Positions 8,126 through 17,084 of a stretch of DNA of 64,000 nt are shown one piece after another. The DNA is taken from NCBI GenBank assembly GCA_947482115.1, contig CANKII010000003.1:1-64000 (forward strand), written 5' to 3'. The notes under the pieces were generated by a model. The model did not search any database, was not told where the DNA came from, and worked only from the letters and a program-made list of their open reading frames with translations. The translations under genes were made by a program, and so were the position numbers. Origin of the DNA: Fibrobacterota bacterium. Its GTDB lineage: Bacteria > Fibrobacterota > Fibrobacteria > UBA11236. How positions within the stretch are numbered: position 1 is the stretch's first letter; every line of letters starts with the position of its first letter.

Positions 8126-8688
8126 CACCCCATCCCCCGCCTTGTCTCCATCGTGTTCGGCACAAGTCGGCGGACCCTTCCCCTCTTGAGGGGAAGGGAA
8201 TGAAAGACGATTCATCTTCGACAACACTATGAAAGAGCAATCATACAGCCGAATTTCAGGGAGACATCGACGATTGAGTGAGGCCGACAAAGCTGTTATT
8301 TCACAATTGAGAAGAAACCCGACGATGGCTGAAAAGCATCTGTGGGAACTTATTCGCAAGGATCAAATTTTAAACATTCGATTTCGTCGACAACACAAAA
8401 TTGGACCTTACATCGTCGATTTCTATTCCATCAAAATCCGTCTTGCGATTGAGGCCGACGGAGAAATACACACGCTCCAAACTGAGCAAGATGAAGAACG
8501 CACAAAATGGCTCAAGTCAATGGGTATTCGCGTCCTACGGTTTCCCAACGAAGAGATTCTCACTCGCCCCGAGATCGTTCGCAAGCAAATCGAACTTGCA
8601 GTTTCCGAACAGTTACACTGACTTTGTTTTCTCTTTTGCCGCTCCCCCTTCCCCTCAAGAGGGGAAGGGGTTTGGGGATAGGGTGACA
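8123..8688. mobile_element. Candidate small mobile unit: DUF559 gene in inverted repeats
   Basis: The ends are near-identical inverted repeats: TGACACCCCATCCCC at 8123-8137 and GGGGATAGGGTGACA at 8674-8688 (13 of 15 match). Each end also has an inner perfect hairpin of family 2 (CCCTTCCCCTC/GAGGGGAAGGG at 8175-8198; CCCCTTCCCCTC/GAGGGGAAGGGG at 8645-8670). The only gene inside is DUF559. Non-coding relatives of the ends occur at 43754, 47184 and 58237. Mobility is inferred from structure; no target-site duplication was identified. Confidence 0.5.
8229..8621 (+). CDS. DUF559 (Vsr-like) endonuclease-domain protein
   Basis: A 130-residue protein with the DUF559 pattern: RNPTMAEKHLWELIR near residue 32, IRFRRQHKIGPYIVDFYS near 55, LAIEADGEIH (acidic catalytic-type segment) near 73 and GIRVLRFPNEEIL near 98. 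The fold is related to the very-short-patch-repair endonuclease. No mismatch-repair partner lies nearby. The gene is tightly bracketed by family-2 palindromic repeats, which makes it a candidate nuclease for their mobilisation; that role is inference. Confidence 0.85.
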   Translation: MKEQSYSRISGRHRRLSEADKAVISQLRRNPTMAEKHLWELIRKDQILNIRFRRQHKIGPYIVDFYSIKIRLAIEADGEIHTLQTEQDEERTKWLKSMGIRVLRFPNEEILTRPEIVRKQIELAVSEQLH

Positions 8689-8713
8689 GAGTTATGGGGT
8701 GTATATTTCGCCC

Positions 8714-9664
8714 ATGCCTTTACTGGAAGCAGAGAACCTGCGCATCCACATCCGTTCCGAGGATGGACTCGCACGCGCCGTCGACGGCGTCAGCTTTTCC
8801 CTTGAACCCGGAGAGGCGCTTGCTTTGGTCGGAGAATCCGGTTGCGGAAAAAGTCTCACCGCACTCGGCATCATGGGACTGCTTCCTTCCGCAGCATTTT
8901 ACGCCGGTGGAACCCTGAAATTTCAAGGCAATGATATTCTCGGACTTTCCGAAAACAACCGGAGAAAATTGCGCGGCCGGGAAATGGCCATGGTGTTTCA
9001 AGACCCCATGCAATTTTTGAACCCCGTACTGACTTGCGGAGAGCAAGTGGCCGAGTCCTTGCTCGTTCTCGAAAAAAAATCCAGCCGCGAAGCCCAACAA
9101 CGTGTTCAGGAACTCTTCCGTGAAGTCGGATTGCCAGACCCCGAACGACAGGCGCGGCAATACCCCCATGAGCTTTCCGGAGGCATGCGCCAGCGAGTGC
9201 TGATCGCCATGGCCTTGACCTTGCGTCCCAAACTGCTGATTGCAGACGAGCCGACCACGGCTTTGGATGCCACCGTGCAGGCGCAAATTCTTCTGCTCCT
9301 TCGAAAACTGGCCCGTGAAAAAAACATGGCCCTGCTTATCATCACCCATGATTTGAACGCCGTATCCCAAGTCGCGGATCGCGTTGCGGTGATGTATGCC
9401 GGAAAAATCGTCGAAACTTTATCCGTTCAAAAACTTTTCACCCGTCCGCGCCATCCTTACGCGCGAGCTTTGCTCAACTCCATGCCCGCCCGCGTACCCG
9501 TGGATCAACCGTTGCGTGGCATTCCCGGCCAGGTACCCGATCCCAAACAGCCCCCGGCGGGATGCCGTTTTCATCCGCGTTGTTCCCGGATCCTTCCTCT
9601 GTGTTCTCAGAAAGAACCGGCCTTGATAGGCGGCGTGGCCTGCCACAATCCGTGGGAAGGATGA
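8714..9664 (+). CDS. Dipeptide/oligopeptide ABC transporter ATPase (OppD-type)
   Basis: A 316-residue ATPase subunit. The ATG at 8714 (MPLLEAENL) is preferred over a GTG 15 bp upstream. Walker A is GESGCGKS near 36, the Q-loop is VFQDP, the signature is ELSGGMRQR near 150 and Walker B is LLIADEPTTALD. The C-terminal extension has the CRFHPRCSRILPLC Cys motif of the OppD/DppD Fe-S-like tail. It overlaps the next ATPase by ATGA. No permease or binding protein is adjacent. Confidence 0.92.
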   Translation: MPLLEAENLRIHIRSEDGLARAVDGVSFSLEPGEALALVGESGCGKSLTALGIMGLLPSAAFYAGGTLKFQGNDILGLSENNRRKLRGREMAMVFQDPMQFLNPVLTCGEQVAESLLVLEKKSSREAQQRVQELFREVGLPDPERQARQYPHELSGGMRQRVLIAMALTLRPKLLIADEPTTALDATVQAQILLLLRKLAREKNMALLIITHDLNAVSQVADRVAVMYAGKIVETLSVQKLFTRPRHPYARALLNSMPARVPVDQPLRGIPGQVPDPKQPPAGCRFHPRCSRILPLCSQKEPALIGGVACHNPWEG

Positions 9665-10644
9665 CAATGGAAAACTCATCCTCCGCTCCTTTGCTCGAAG
9701 CAAAAGGCGTCAAGGTTCATTTTCAGGTTCGGTCCGGACTGTTCCAAAAAACACAAGGTGTCGTAAAGGCCGTGGACGGTGTGGATTTATCCGTGCAACC
9801 CGGAGAAACTCTGGCAGTGGTGGGAGAATCCGGTTCCGGAAAAAGCACATTGGGACGCGCCTTGCTTCGACTTGGCCCTGTCACCGAGGGGAGTCTTTCC
9901 TGGGAAGGCTCCGTGGACATTCTCGCATTGGACACCAAAGCGTTGCGAGCCTTCCGCCGTCATGCGCAAATGGTTTTTCAGGATCCCTATGCTTCCCTGA
10001 ACCCCCGTCACAGCGCGGGATTTTTACTAGCCGAGCCTCTGCAAATTCACAATCTGGCTTCGGGCCACGAGCTACGCCAGCGAGTCGAACAGTTACTGGA
10101 ATCCGTGGGACTTTCCCCGGCGGATGCTTCCAAATATCCCCATCAATTCTCCGGAGGCCAGAGACAACGTCTGGCCATTGCCCGCGCCCTGGCAGTGGAA
10201 CCAAAATTGGTTGTCGCCGACGAACCCGTTTCAGCACTGGACATGTCGGTGCAAGCGCAAGTTTTGGGACTGCTGGAAGAACTTCGACAAAAACTTCGGC
10301 TGACGTACGTTTTTATTTCCCACGATCTCGGTGTCGTTCGCCGAATTTCCGACAAAGTTGCCGTGCTTTATTTGGGCCATGTCGTGGAAGAAGCCGACAC
10401 CCGTTATTTATTTCAAAACCCTTTGCACCCCTACACCGAAGCCTTGATTCAAGCCTCCTCGGCAGGCGATCCCAATGGGAAAGCCCATGTCCCGCTGACC
10501 GGAGAAATACCCAGCCCCATGAAACCCCCTTCAGGCTGTCCTTTTCAGACGCGTTGCCCAAAAGTCAAGGACGTTTGCCGGCATGAATACCCTCCCTGGG
10601 TTTCCCGAGAAGGTGGGCGTGTGGCCTGCTGGTTGCACGCCTGA
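9661..10644 (+). CDS. Dipeptide/oligopeptide ABC transporter ATPase (OppF-type)
   Basis: A 327-residue partner of the preceding OppD-type subunit. Walker A is GESGSGKST, the Q-loop is VFQDPYASLNPR, the signature is FSGGQRQR, Walker B is LVVADEPVSALD, and the C-terminal CPFQTRCPKVKDVC motif is present. The ATG at 9661 overlaps the upstream TGA; a second ATG at 9667 is possible. The two ATPases would energise an OppBC-type permease encoded elsewhere. Confidence 0.92.
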   Translation: MTMENSSSAPLLEAKGVKVHFQVRSGLFQKTQGVVKAVDGVDLSVQPGETLAVVGESGSGKSTLGRALLRLGPVTEGSLSWEGSVDILALDTKALRAFRRHAQMVFQDPYASLNPRHSAGFLLAEPLQIHNLASGHELRQRVEQLLESVGLSPADASKYPHQFSGGQRQRLAIARALAVEPKLVVADEPVSALDMSVQAQVLGLLEELRQKLRLTYVFISHDLGVVRRISDKVAVLYLGHVVEEADTRYLFQNPLHPYTEALIQASSAGDPNGKAHVPLTGEIPSPMKPPSGCPFQTRCPKVKDVCRHEYPPWVSREGGRVACWLHA

Positions 10645-10766
10645 CCGTTCCCTTTTTTTTGATTTCCGGCTTATTTTCAGCCACAATCATGGGCGGAATA
10701 CCGAAACAGGGCTTATTTTAGACAGGTGTAGTGTTCTGATAAGCGGCTCAAAATCAAGGAGTTTGA

Positions 10767-12848
10767 ATGATGCGGGTTGGAATGATGACGTGGATCTGCG
10801 TCATTGGCATGGGTATTGGCAGCCTGTATGCCCAGAGTTCGGAAACCAAACGATGCGACTTGCGGTTGAACAGCACACCGGATCCCGGTGCCAATTCTGC
10901 CTGTCTGGATTTAATTGATTCCGCTGCGGGCGGAAACGGGGCTTTTATTTCCACTGCAGGCAATGTCACCCGCATCGCACACGACAGCCTCAGGTTTTGC
11001 AAAAACGCCTTTCAAGTGACGACCAAAGGAGCGGCCGACATCGTCTTCATCATGGATAACACTGGCAGCATGCAATATGGCGATCCCCATTTTTGCAGCA
11101 CCGCCGGCGATCCAACATTTTATCGGGATGACGTGATCAAACGCGGAATGGAAAGGGAGCGCGATACCGCATCTTCGGCAACTGCCGGATTCATTTCATT
11201 CAAAGGCCCCGATACGAGCGGCGTGCAAAAAACCCGCCTTCAGCCATTACTCAACATCAGTAAATCAACGGATCCCCAAGGCACAATCAACCTGGCAACA
11301 CTTGAAAGCAAAATCATTGCGGATTCCGGAAGAAAAGTGGCGGACACTTGCAATCGCAATACTGGCATTAACACGGACTGGTATCCCTCCTTCAATATTG
11401 CCCTCGGCTGGTTTAATGACACCAGTCTTTCCAAGACCCACAATCAGGCCATTGTTCTCATCTCCGACGGTGCCGTAAGCGATTTCGCCAAAGTCGAGGC
11501 TTTAGCCATGGCTGGGAAAATCCCCCCCGTGTATGGCATTCACCTTGGCGATTCCCTCGACAATCAGGGTATTCCCAGCACTGCTTTTCTGAACTTGAAA
11601 GAGCTTTCCAGCATCACGAACGGAAAGTTTTTCCGCATCCCGCCCAAGGATACCATCAAGATGCGCGAAGCCATGGACACCATCATATTCCGGCTTGTCA
11701 CCCGGGTCGTTCCCCCGCAGGCAATCCAAATCCAGAACAAGGTTACCGGTCAGATGAGCCGAGCCATACTCCCAATGGTGGCCGGTTCGGATGGGAATTT
11801 GAACGTGAATCTGGACAGCGCGCTGGCGCTCAAGCAGGATACGAACCAGTTTAATGTGATCATTACCTTGGGAGATGGTAGTCAACGTTTCCATTCTCTG
11901 CGTGTTCTGGCGAATGGCGCTCCCGCCACCCTCGATACGGGTCATTTGAAGTGTTACTCCCCTGCCACTCTTACCATGCTCGCCACCAGCGGTCAAACGG
12001 AAGTTTCCTTCCCTGCGGGGCCCTCGAAATATTCCCTGAAGTTGACGCGATCGCCTTCCGAGCAATCCACCGTCACGGTAAAAGCCAGTGCCCTTAAAGG
12101 ACCCGTTTCAAGCGACGTGGAAACCATACCGCTTCCTCTTTCCGGGGTGTCGAGCAGTTCCGTCACGAATCAAAATGCCGTGTTGCAAAATCTGAATGGA
12201 AGTTCGACCAACCCGGTCTCAGGCAATGGAACTGTCGAAGCCGATATCGGAGAGAAAATTCTGTTCTCCTGGGTTCATCCCCGGGATCCCCGTGACACGG
12301 CGTCCGATTTGGTGGACGGGGTTCCGGGTGCGGGCACTCTCGATCGCCTCATCAGCGTCGCTCATGGCGTAAATTTCAGCAGCGCAGCCGTCGCCGTGCC
12401 GGTGGTCATTCGTGGAGCGGTTGGATACACCGTGATCAACAAGGATTCCACACAAATCCATCCCGATTCCACCGGTGCCTGCATCTATAACTGCACCGAC
12501 GGCAACGCCACTTACGCGACATCCCTCTTTCCAGCTCCCGCAGCGCCCAGTTTCGTGCTGCGAACGGATGCACCCTTCAGCTTTTCCCTCTACATATTTG
12601 ATAACCTGGGGAGATTCGTGAACAAGGCATCGGGTTCCATTGATGCCGCACAGTGGCAAACATTGAAACCGGATGCCACAGGCACCGTACCGGTGGTGTT
12701 AAGCCTTGTTCCGATTGGAAAGAACGGTCAACTCCTGGCTTCCGGAGTTTATGTCCTGAAAGCAACGGTCACATCGGTTTCCAATTCGGGCGGGGCAGCC
12801 GTAACCCGTAAATTCAAGCCCAAACAATTCGGATATCTAAGACCATAA
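10767..12848 (+). CDS. Secreted von Willebrand factor A domain protein
   Basis: A 693-residue exported protein. The signal peptide ends near SLYAQ (residue 23). A VWA domain spans about residues 90-310: it begins ADIVFIMDNTGSM, where DxTxS replaces the usual MIDAS DxSxS, and includes QAIVLISDGAVSDF near 230. A central Ser/Thr-rich region follows. The C-terminal part (FSLYIFDNLGRFV, LASGVYVLKATV) resembles FlgD-like/Por-type Ig tails. It is probably cell-surface or secreted; the ligand is unknown. A candidate bidirectional hairpin follows the stop codon. Confidence 0.82.
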   Translation: MMRVGMMTWICVIGMGIGSLYAQSSETKRCDLRLNSTPDPGANSACLDLIDSAAGGNGAFISTAGNVTRIAHDSLRFCKNAFQVTTKGAADIVFIMDNTGSMQYGDPHFCSTAGDPTFYRDDVIKRGMERERDTASSATAGFISFKGPDTSGVQKTRLQPLLNISKSTDPQGTINLATLESKIIADSGRKVADTCNRNTGINTDWYPSFNIALGWFNDTSLSKTHNQAIVLISDGAVSDFAKVEALAMAGKIPPVYGIHLGDSLDNQGIPSTAFLNLKELSSITNGKFFRIPPKDTIKMREAMDTIIFRLVTRVVPPQAIQIQNKVTGQMSRAILPMVAGSDGNLNVNLDSALALKQDTNQFNVIITLGDGSQRFHSLRVLANGAPATLDTGHLKCYSPATLTMLATSGQTEVSFPAGPSKYSLKLTRSPSEQSTVTVKASALKGPVSSDVETIPLPLSGVSSSSVTNQNAVLQNLNGSSTNPVSGNGTVEADIGEKILFSWVHPRDPRDTASDLVDGVPGAGTLDRLISVAHGVNFSSAAVAVPVVIRGAVGYTVINKDSTQIHPDSTGACIYNCTDGNATYATSLFPAPAAPSFVLRTDAPFSFSLYIFDNLGRFVNKASGSIDAAQWQTLKPDATGTVPVVLSLVPIGKNGQLLASGVYVLKATVTSVSNSGGAAVTRKFKPKQFGYLRP

Positions 12849-12849
12849 C

Positions 12850-12895
12850 GCCGGTTGTGTTGGGGCGACCCATGGGTCGCCCCTACACAACCGGC
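12850..12895. repeat. Palindromic repeat family 3 at convergent gene ends
   Basis: Arms of 22 bp (12850-12871 and 12874-12895) with a single mismatch and a 2-base centre. The core contains GGGGCGACC/GGTCGCCCCTAC. It starts just after the VWA stop codon, and its right arm contains the TAG stop codon and last three codons of the RND gene. It could terminate both convergent transcripts, though no U-tract is visible. Related elements lie at 32492 and 44772. Confidence 0.8.
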
Positions 12896-15800
12896 TTGCC
12901 AGTCAATCGCGCTTTCAACCGTTCCCACGCATAGTACAGCGTCGGAACCACGAAGAGCGTCAGCACGGTGTTGAAGAACAATCCCCAGAAAATCGCCCAT
13001 GCCATCGGCTTCCACCACAGCGTGCTCTCGGATTTGGTGATGAATTCGAGGTGAACAAAATCAAAACCCTTGCCCGTAGCCATGGGAACCAGTCCAATCA
13101 TGGCCGTCACCGCAGTGAGTAAAACAGGCCGCAAACGGGTGGCACCGCCTTCAATCACGGCTTCCCGCAGAGGCATTCCGGTTTTTCGCAAGTGATTGGT
13201 GAAGTCGATCAACACAATGCCGTTCTTGGCCACCACACCCGCAAGGGCGATGATGCCAATGCCAGTCATCAGAATGGAGAACTGCACCTGCATGAACATC
13301 AAACCCCAGAACACACCTCCGAGGGAAAGAAGAATGCTGATGAAGACGAGGAAAGGCTGGGCAATGGAATTGAACTGAGCCACCATGGTGAGAACAACCA
13401 AAGCAACGGCAATGAAGAACGCGCGGATCAAAAAGGCCTGGGACTCGTCCTGATCCTTGTTGCTGCTTCCGGTTTCCAGCGTGTAGCCGGGAGCCAACGC
13501 CATTCCCTTGACAGCCAATAACGCGGCGGCCTTCGGCTTCGACTCATCCTTGATTCCCGCAGCGAGTTCGGCCCACACCTGAATCGTGCGCTTTCCGTTC
13601 AGCCGGCGAATGCTGGCCAGACTGGATCTCTGAGTAACCCGTGCCACGGAGGTGAGGGGAATTTGTGTTCCTTCATGGGACACCACGATTTGATCGGTGC
13701 TGGAGAAAGCCTCGCGTGTAGAGGGATTCAGCCGCACCATCACATTATCCTCGTCCTTGCCCACGCGAAATTTTCCGGCCTCGTATCCCTGAATGGAACC
13801 TCGCACGGCCATGGCCACATCGCTGGTGCTGACTCCCAATCGCTGGGCCTGTTCCCGATCGACATCCACGGCCAGTTCGGGGCGCACGGGGTCATAATCC
13901 CAATTGATGTTGATCAATCCCGGTACCGTGGCCAGCCGCGCCTTGACGGTATCCGCAATTTCAGCGATCTGATCGAAATTGGCCCCTGAAATTTCAAAGG
14001 ACACCGGATAACCCTGCGGGGGCCCGTCCTGTTGTTTTTTGATCGCAACCTTCCAGCCGGGAAGCACCTGCGGAATATTATCCTGCATCCATTGCATGGA
14101 CTTCCAGGAATCCACCTTGCGCTTGTCATAATCGATGAAGCTTACATCGACATAACCGTAATGGGACGCTGGACGCCGATCGCCACCCCCTGCATCCACC
14201 TTGTTGAAGCCCACCACTGCGGAAAAATTCTCCACGTCGGCACTGTCCTTCGGCATTTGGAAAAGTCGTTGCTCCACGATTTTCAGCGCCGAATCGGTGG
14301 ACGCCACATCGATTCCCAACGGTCCGGTCACTTCAGCCGCTACCACCGTGGGTTCAATGTTGGGGAAGAAGGACACGCCCGTGCCTAAAAACCCGTAGGC
14401 GACGATGCCGAGAACGACAAAGAGGAAGCAAAACAACAGCACATAAAATGGGTGATCCACCACACGCTTCAGGAAGGAGCGATACGTGTTGCGAAAGCGC
14501 TCAAACCATTCGCTGCCATGTTCGTCCATGCTTTTGTTGTTCTTCGTCATGAACAACGAGGCGAACACGGGGTTGAACACAAAGGCCACAAACAACGAAC
14601 CGAGCAGCATCACCGACACGGTGATGGGCAGGTATTTCATGAACTGGCCCATGAAGCCGGGCATCAACACGATGGGCATAAATGCCGCGACCGTGGTCAA
14701 CGTCGCCGTGGTCACGGGAACAGCCACTTCCTTGGTACCATCAATGGCCGCCGTGATGCGATCCTTGCCCATTTGCAAATGGCGGTAAATATTTTCCACC
14801 ACCACAATACCGTCATCCACGAGCATGCCCAGCGCAATGACCGAGGAAAACAACACTACCATGTTGAGTGTAACTCCCGCCGAACTCAGAATGAGCGCGC
14901 CCATCATCATGCTGAAGGGAATGGCCGTGCCGATGAAAATACTGTTGCGAACTCCGAGGAAGAACGAAATCAACAGAATGACGAAGATGAGACCGAGCAG
15001 AATATGATCCTGCAATTCATTGACCAGACGGCGGATCTTCACGCTTTCGTCAAAGGTGTAGGACACTTCGGTACCGCGCGGCCAGTTGGGGCGGCTCTCC
15101 TCCACCACCTTTTTGGTTTCATCCACGAGCTTGATGATGTTGGCTCCGGTGCGCTTGGTCACCGAAATGGCGAGCGAGTTTTTTCCGTTCAACCGGAAAA
15201 TGGTCGCACGATCCCGCACATATTGAAAGGACACACGGGCCACGTCGCGCATGCGCACGAGAGCACCACCCTGTGCGCGCACGATCAAATCGCCGAACTG
15301 ATCCGGTGAGGTGACTTCGCCTGTGAGCTGGATGGAAAAGCGGTTGCCACCGGCCTGCAAAGTGCCGCCGGGAATGTTGCGATGCTGGGTTTGCACGGCC
15401 TTGACCAAGTCATTCAGAACGAGGCCGTATTGACGCAGCTTGTTCGGATCAGCGTCAATGGCGACTTCCTTTTCCTGCTTGCCGGTCAAACTGGCCTTCA
15501 ACACGCCGGGAATATTGGTAATGCGCTCCTTCAAATCCTGTGATAGCGCCTCCAGCCTTTCATTCTCATAATCCGAGGAAAGGGAGATCACAAAAATGGG
15601 GATGTTGGAGAAGTTCAATTCCTGAACAACGGGTTCCTTGGCATCCTCCGGAAAGTCCGGCTTCGCCTCGTCCACTTTGTCTTTCACGCGGCGCAAGGCG
15701 GTTTCCACCTGCACATCGGGATTGAATTCCACCTGCACGCTGGAATAGCCTTCGCCGGAAGTCGAAGTCACCTTCTTGAGGCCGTCGAGTCCCTCAAGTT

Positions 15801-16002
15801 TGTCCTCGATCTTTTCGGTGATCAATTTTTCCATGTCTTCCGGAGAAGCACCGGCATAAACCACCGAAATGAAAATCAGGGGGATCTTGATTTCTGGAGC
15901 GGATTCCCGCGGCATCCTCATGTACGCGCCCAGACCGGCGATAATCAAGATGACAGCCAGCACCAAAACGGTGACGGGATTTTTAACAGCAAATTTTGTC
16001 AT
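12883..16002 (-). CDS. RND efflux transporter, inner-membrane pump (HAE1/AcrB family)
   Basis: A 1039-residue proton-driven RND pump. Twelve membrane segments fit the pattern: one at the N-terminus (VTVLVLAVILIIAGLGAYM), two large periplasmic loops, and clusters at about 335-545 and 865-1025. The proton-relay pair lies in ALGMLVDDGIVVVENIYR near residue 400. The N-terminal RESAPEIKIPLI resembles the MdtB/heavy-RND-like clade rather than AcrB itself. It is the last gene of a tetR-tolC-mfp-rnd operon, 35 bp after the adaptor gene. The substrate cannot be read from sequence. Confidence 0.95.
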   Translation of the reverse strand: MTKFAVKNPVTVLVLAVILIIAGLGAYMRMPRESAPEIKIPLIFISVVYAGASPEDMEKLITEKIEDKLEGLDGLKKVTSTSGEGYSSVQVEFNPDVQVETALRRVKDKVDEAKPDFPEDAKEPVVQELNFSNIPIFVISLSSDYENERLEALSQDLKERITNIPGVLKASLTGKQEKEVAIDADPNKLRQYGLVLNDLVKAVQTQHRNIPGGTLQAGGNRFSIQLTGEVTSPDQFGDLIVRAQGGALVRMRDVARVSFQYVRDRATIFRLNGKNSLAISVTKRTGANIIKLVDETKKVVEESRPNWPRGTEVSYTFDESVKIRRLVNELQDHILLGLIFVILLISFFLGVRNSIFIGTAIPFSMMMGALILSSAGVTLNMVVLFSSVIALGMLVDDGIVVVENIYRHLQMGKDRITAAIDGTKEVAVPVTTATLTTVAAFMPIVLMPGFMGQFMKYLPITVSVMLLGSLFVAFVFNPVFASLFMTKNNKSMDEHGSEWFERFRNTYRSFLKRVVDHPFYVLLFCFLFVVLGIVAYGFLGTGVSFFPNIEPTVVAAEVTGPLGIDVASTDSALKIVEQRLFQMPKDSADVENFSAVVGFNKVDAGGGDRRPASHYGYVDVSFIDYDKRKVDSWKSMQWMQDNIPQVLPGWKVAIKKQQDGPPQGYPVSFEISGANFDQIAEIADTVKARLATVPGLININWDYDPVRPELAVDVDREQAQRLGVSTSDVAMAVRGSIQGYEAGKFRVGKDEDNVMVRLNPSTREAFSSTDQIVVSHEGTQIPLTSVARVTQRSSLASIRRLNGKRTIQVWAELAAGIKDESKPKAAALLAVKGMALAPGYTLETGSSNKDQDESQAFLIRAFFIAVALVVLTMVAQFNSIAQPFLVFISILLSLGGVFWGLMFMQVQFSILMTGIGIIALAGVVAKNGIVLIDFTNHLRKTGMPLREAVIEGGATRLRPVLLTAVTAMIGLVPMATGKGFDFVHLEFITKSESTLWWKPMAWAIFWGLFFNTVLTLFVVPTLYYAWERLKARLTGKPVV

Positions 16003-16037
16003 AGCACCCTCGAATCAATGCAATAAAGGCGTGAGGA

Positions 16038-17084
16038 TTAAAATTCAACCCTGGTGGCTTCCGAAACCTGAAATCCACCCACGGTAATGACGCGATCTCC
16101 GGCGGAGATTCCGGAGAGAACCACCACGGAGTCTCCACGCGAAGGTCCAAGAACCACGGGCGACTTGTGGGCTAATCCATTCTGAACCAGCATCACAGCC
16201 GTACCTTCCTGAAGACGCAACACCGCTTGTGAAGCCAGCACCAGTGCCTTGTCATACCCCTTGCGAAGAATGCGGGCCCTGCCCACCATGCCGGGACGCA
16301 AATGGCCACCTGGATTGGAAAGCTGAATGCGTGCTGTGACGGTGCGATTACGCACTTCGACCGCACGATCCAGTCCGCGAATCGTTCCGCTGACCATTCC
16401 ACCTTTGTCCTGCAACAGCTCAAACTCCGCCTTCTGTCCTTCGCGGTAATCGAAAGCTTCGCTTTCCGGAATGGAAACCACCGCTTCCAGACTGGAAAGA
16501 TTCGCCACGCGTACTGTCGGAGTTCCCGGAGCTGCATTTTGGAAAGCATCCACGAAACGGCTCACCAGCACGCCGGCAAAAGGCGCTTCACAACGGCTGT
16601 CTTGATAGGCGCGCTGCGATTGCAAAACCGCCACGCGCGCATTTTGAAAGTCGAGCTGTGCCTTGTCCAGCATGGCTTTACCCACATATCCCTTGTCCAC
16701 ATTGTTCTTGGTACGATCGAGTTCACCTTGGGCGAGATCGAGCGCGGATTGGGCCTGCAAGGACAAGGCTTGGTAGCGATCGCTTTCGATATCGCACAAG
16801 GCCTGTCCCTTCGTGACGTTGCCACCCACCTCGGAGATCTTATTGACACGGCCGCCGCCGGCCATGGGAGCCATGAGCACAGCGTCATCCGCTCCGCGCA
16901 AATCGGCGGAGTAAGTTCCCCAGTCTTCAAACGCCCGCGGTTCCACCACCGTGGTCACCACGTGAATGGCAGCCGTGGTATCCGCAGACACCTTGGTGAC
17001 ATCCTCTTCCTTTTGCTTGCATCCTGCAAGAAACAAGGAGCCCGCTGCGGTTAATCCCGCGATTAAAAGCCATTGTGATTTCAT
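16038..17084 (-). CDS. RND periplasmic adaptor (membrane fusion protein)
   Basis: A 348-residue lipoprotein adaptor with lipobox LAGC at about residue 22, so it is anchored at the inner membrane. The order is lipoyl half-motif (GGRVNKISEVGGNVTKGQALCDIES), alpha-hairpin (about 95-160), second lipoyl half (RCEAPFAGVLVSRFVD), then beta-barrel and membrane-proximal domains. It links the pump to the TolC-like channel. Its ATG overlaps the tolC-like stop codon (ATGA), showing coupling. Confidence 0.93.
   Translation of the reverse strand: MKSQWLLIAGLTAAGSLFLAGCKQKEEDVTKVSADTTAAIHVVTTVVEPRAFEDWGTYSADLRGADDAVLMAPMAGGGRVNKISEVGGNVTKGQALCDIESDRYQALSLQAQSALDLAQGELDRTKNNVDKGYVGKAMLDKAQLDFQNARVAVLQSQRAYQDSRCEAPFAGVLVSRFVDAFQNAAPGTPTVRVANLSSLEAVVSIPESEAFDYREGQKAEFELLQDKGGMVSGTIRGLDRAVEVRNRTVTARIQLSNPGGHLRPGMVGRARILRKGYDKALVLASQAVLRLQEGTAVMLVQNGLAHKSPVVLGPSRGDSVVVLSGISAGDRVITVGGFQVSEATRVEF

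Noticed and set aside
14452-15309. 285-codon open frame antisense to the RND pump gene
   Set aside because: Its His/Glu/Arg-rich translation with no domain is the complement of a well-supported RND coding sequence; similar antisense frames occur over most GC-richer genes here.
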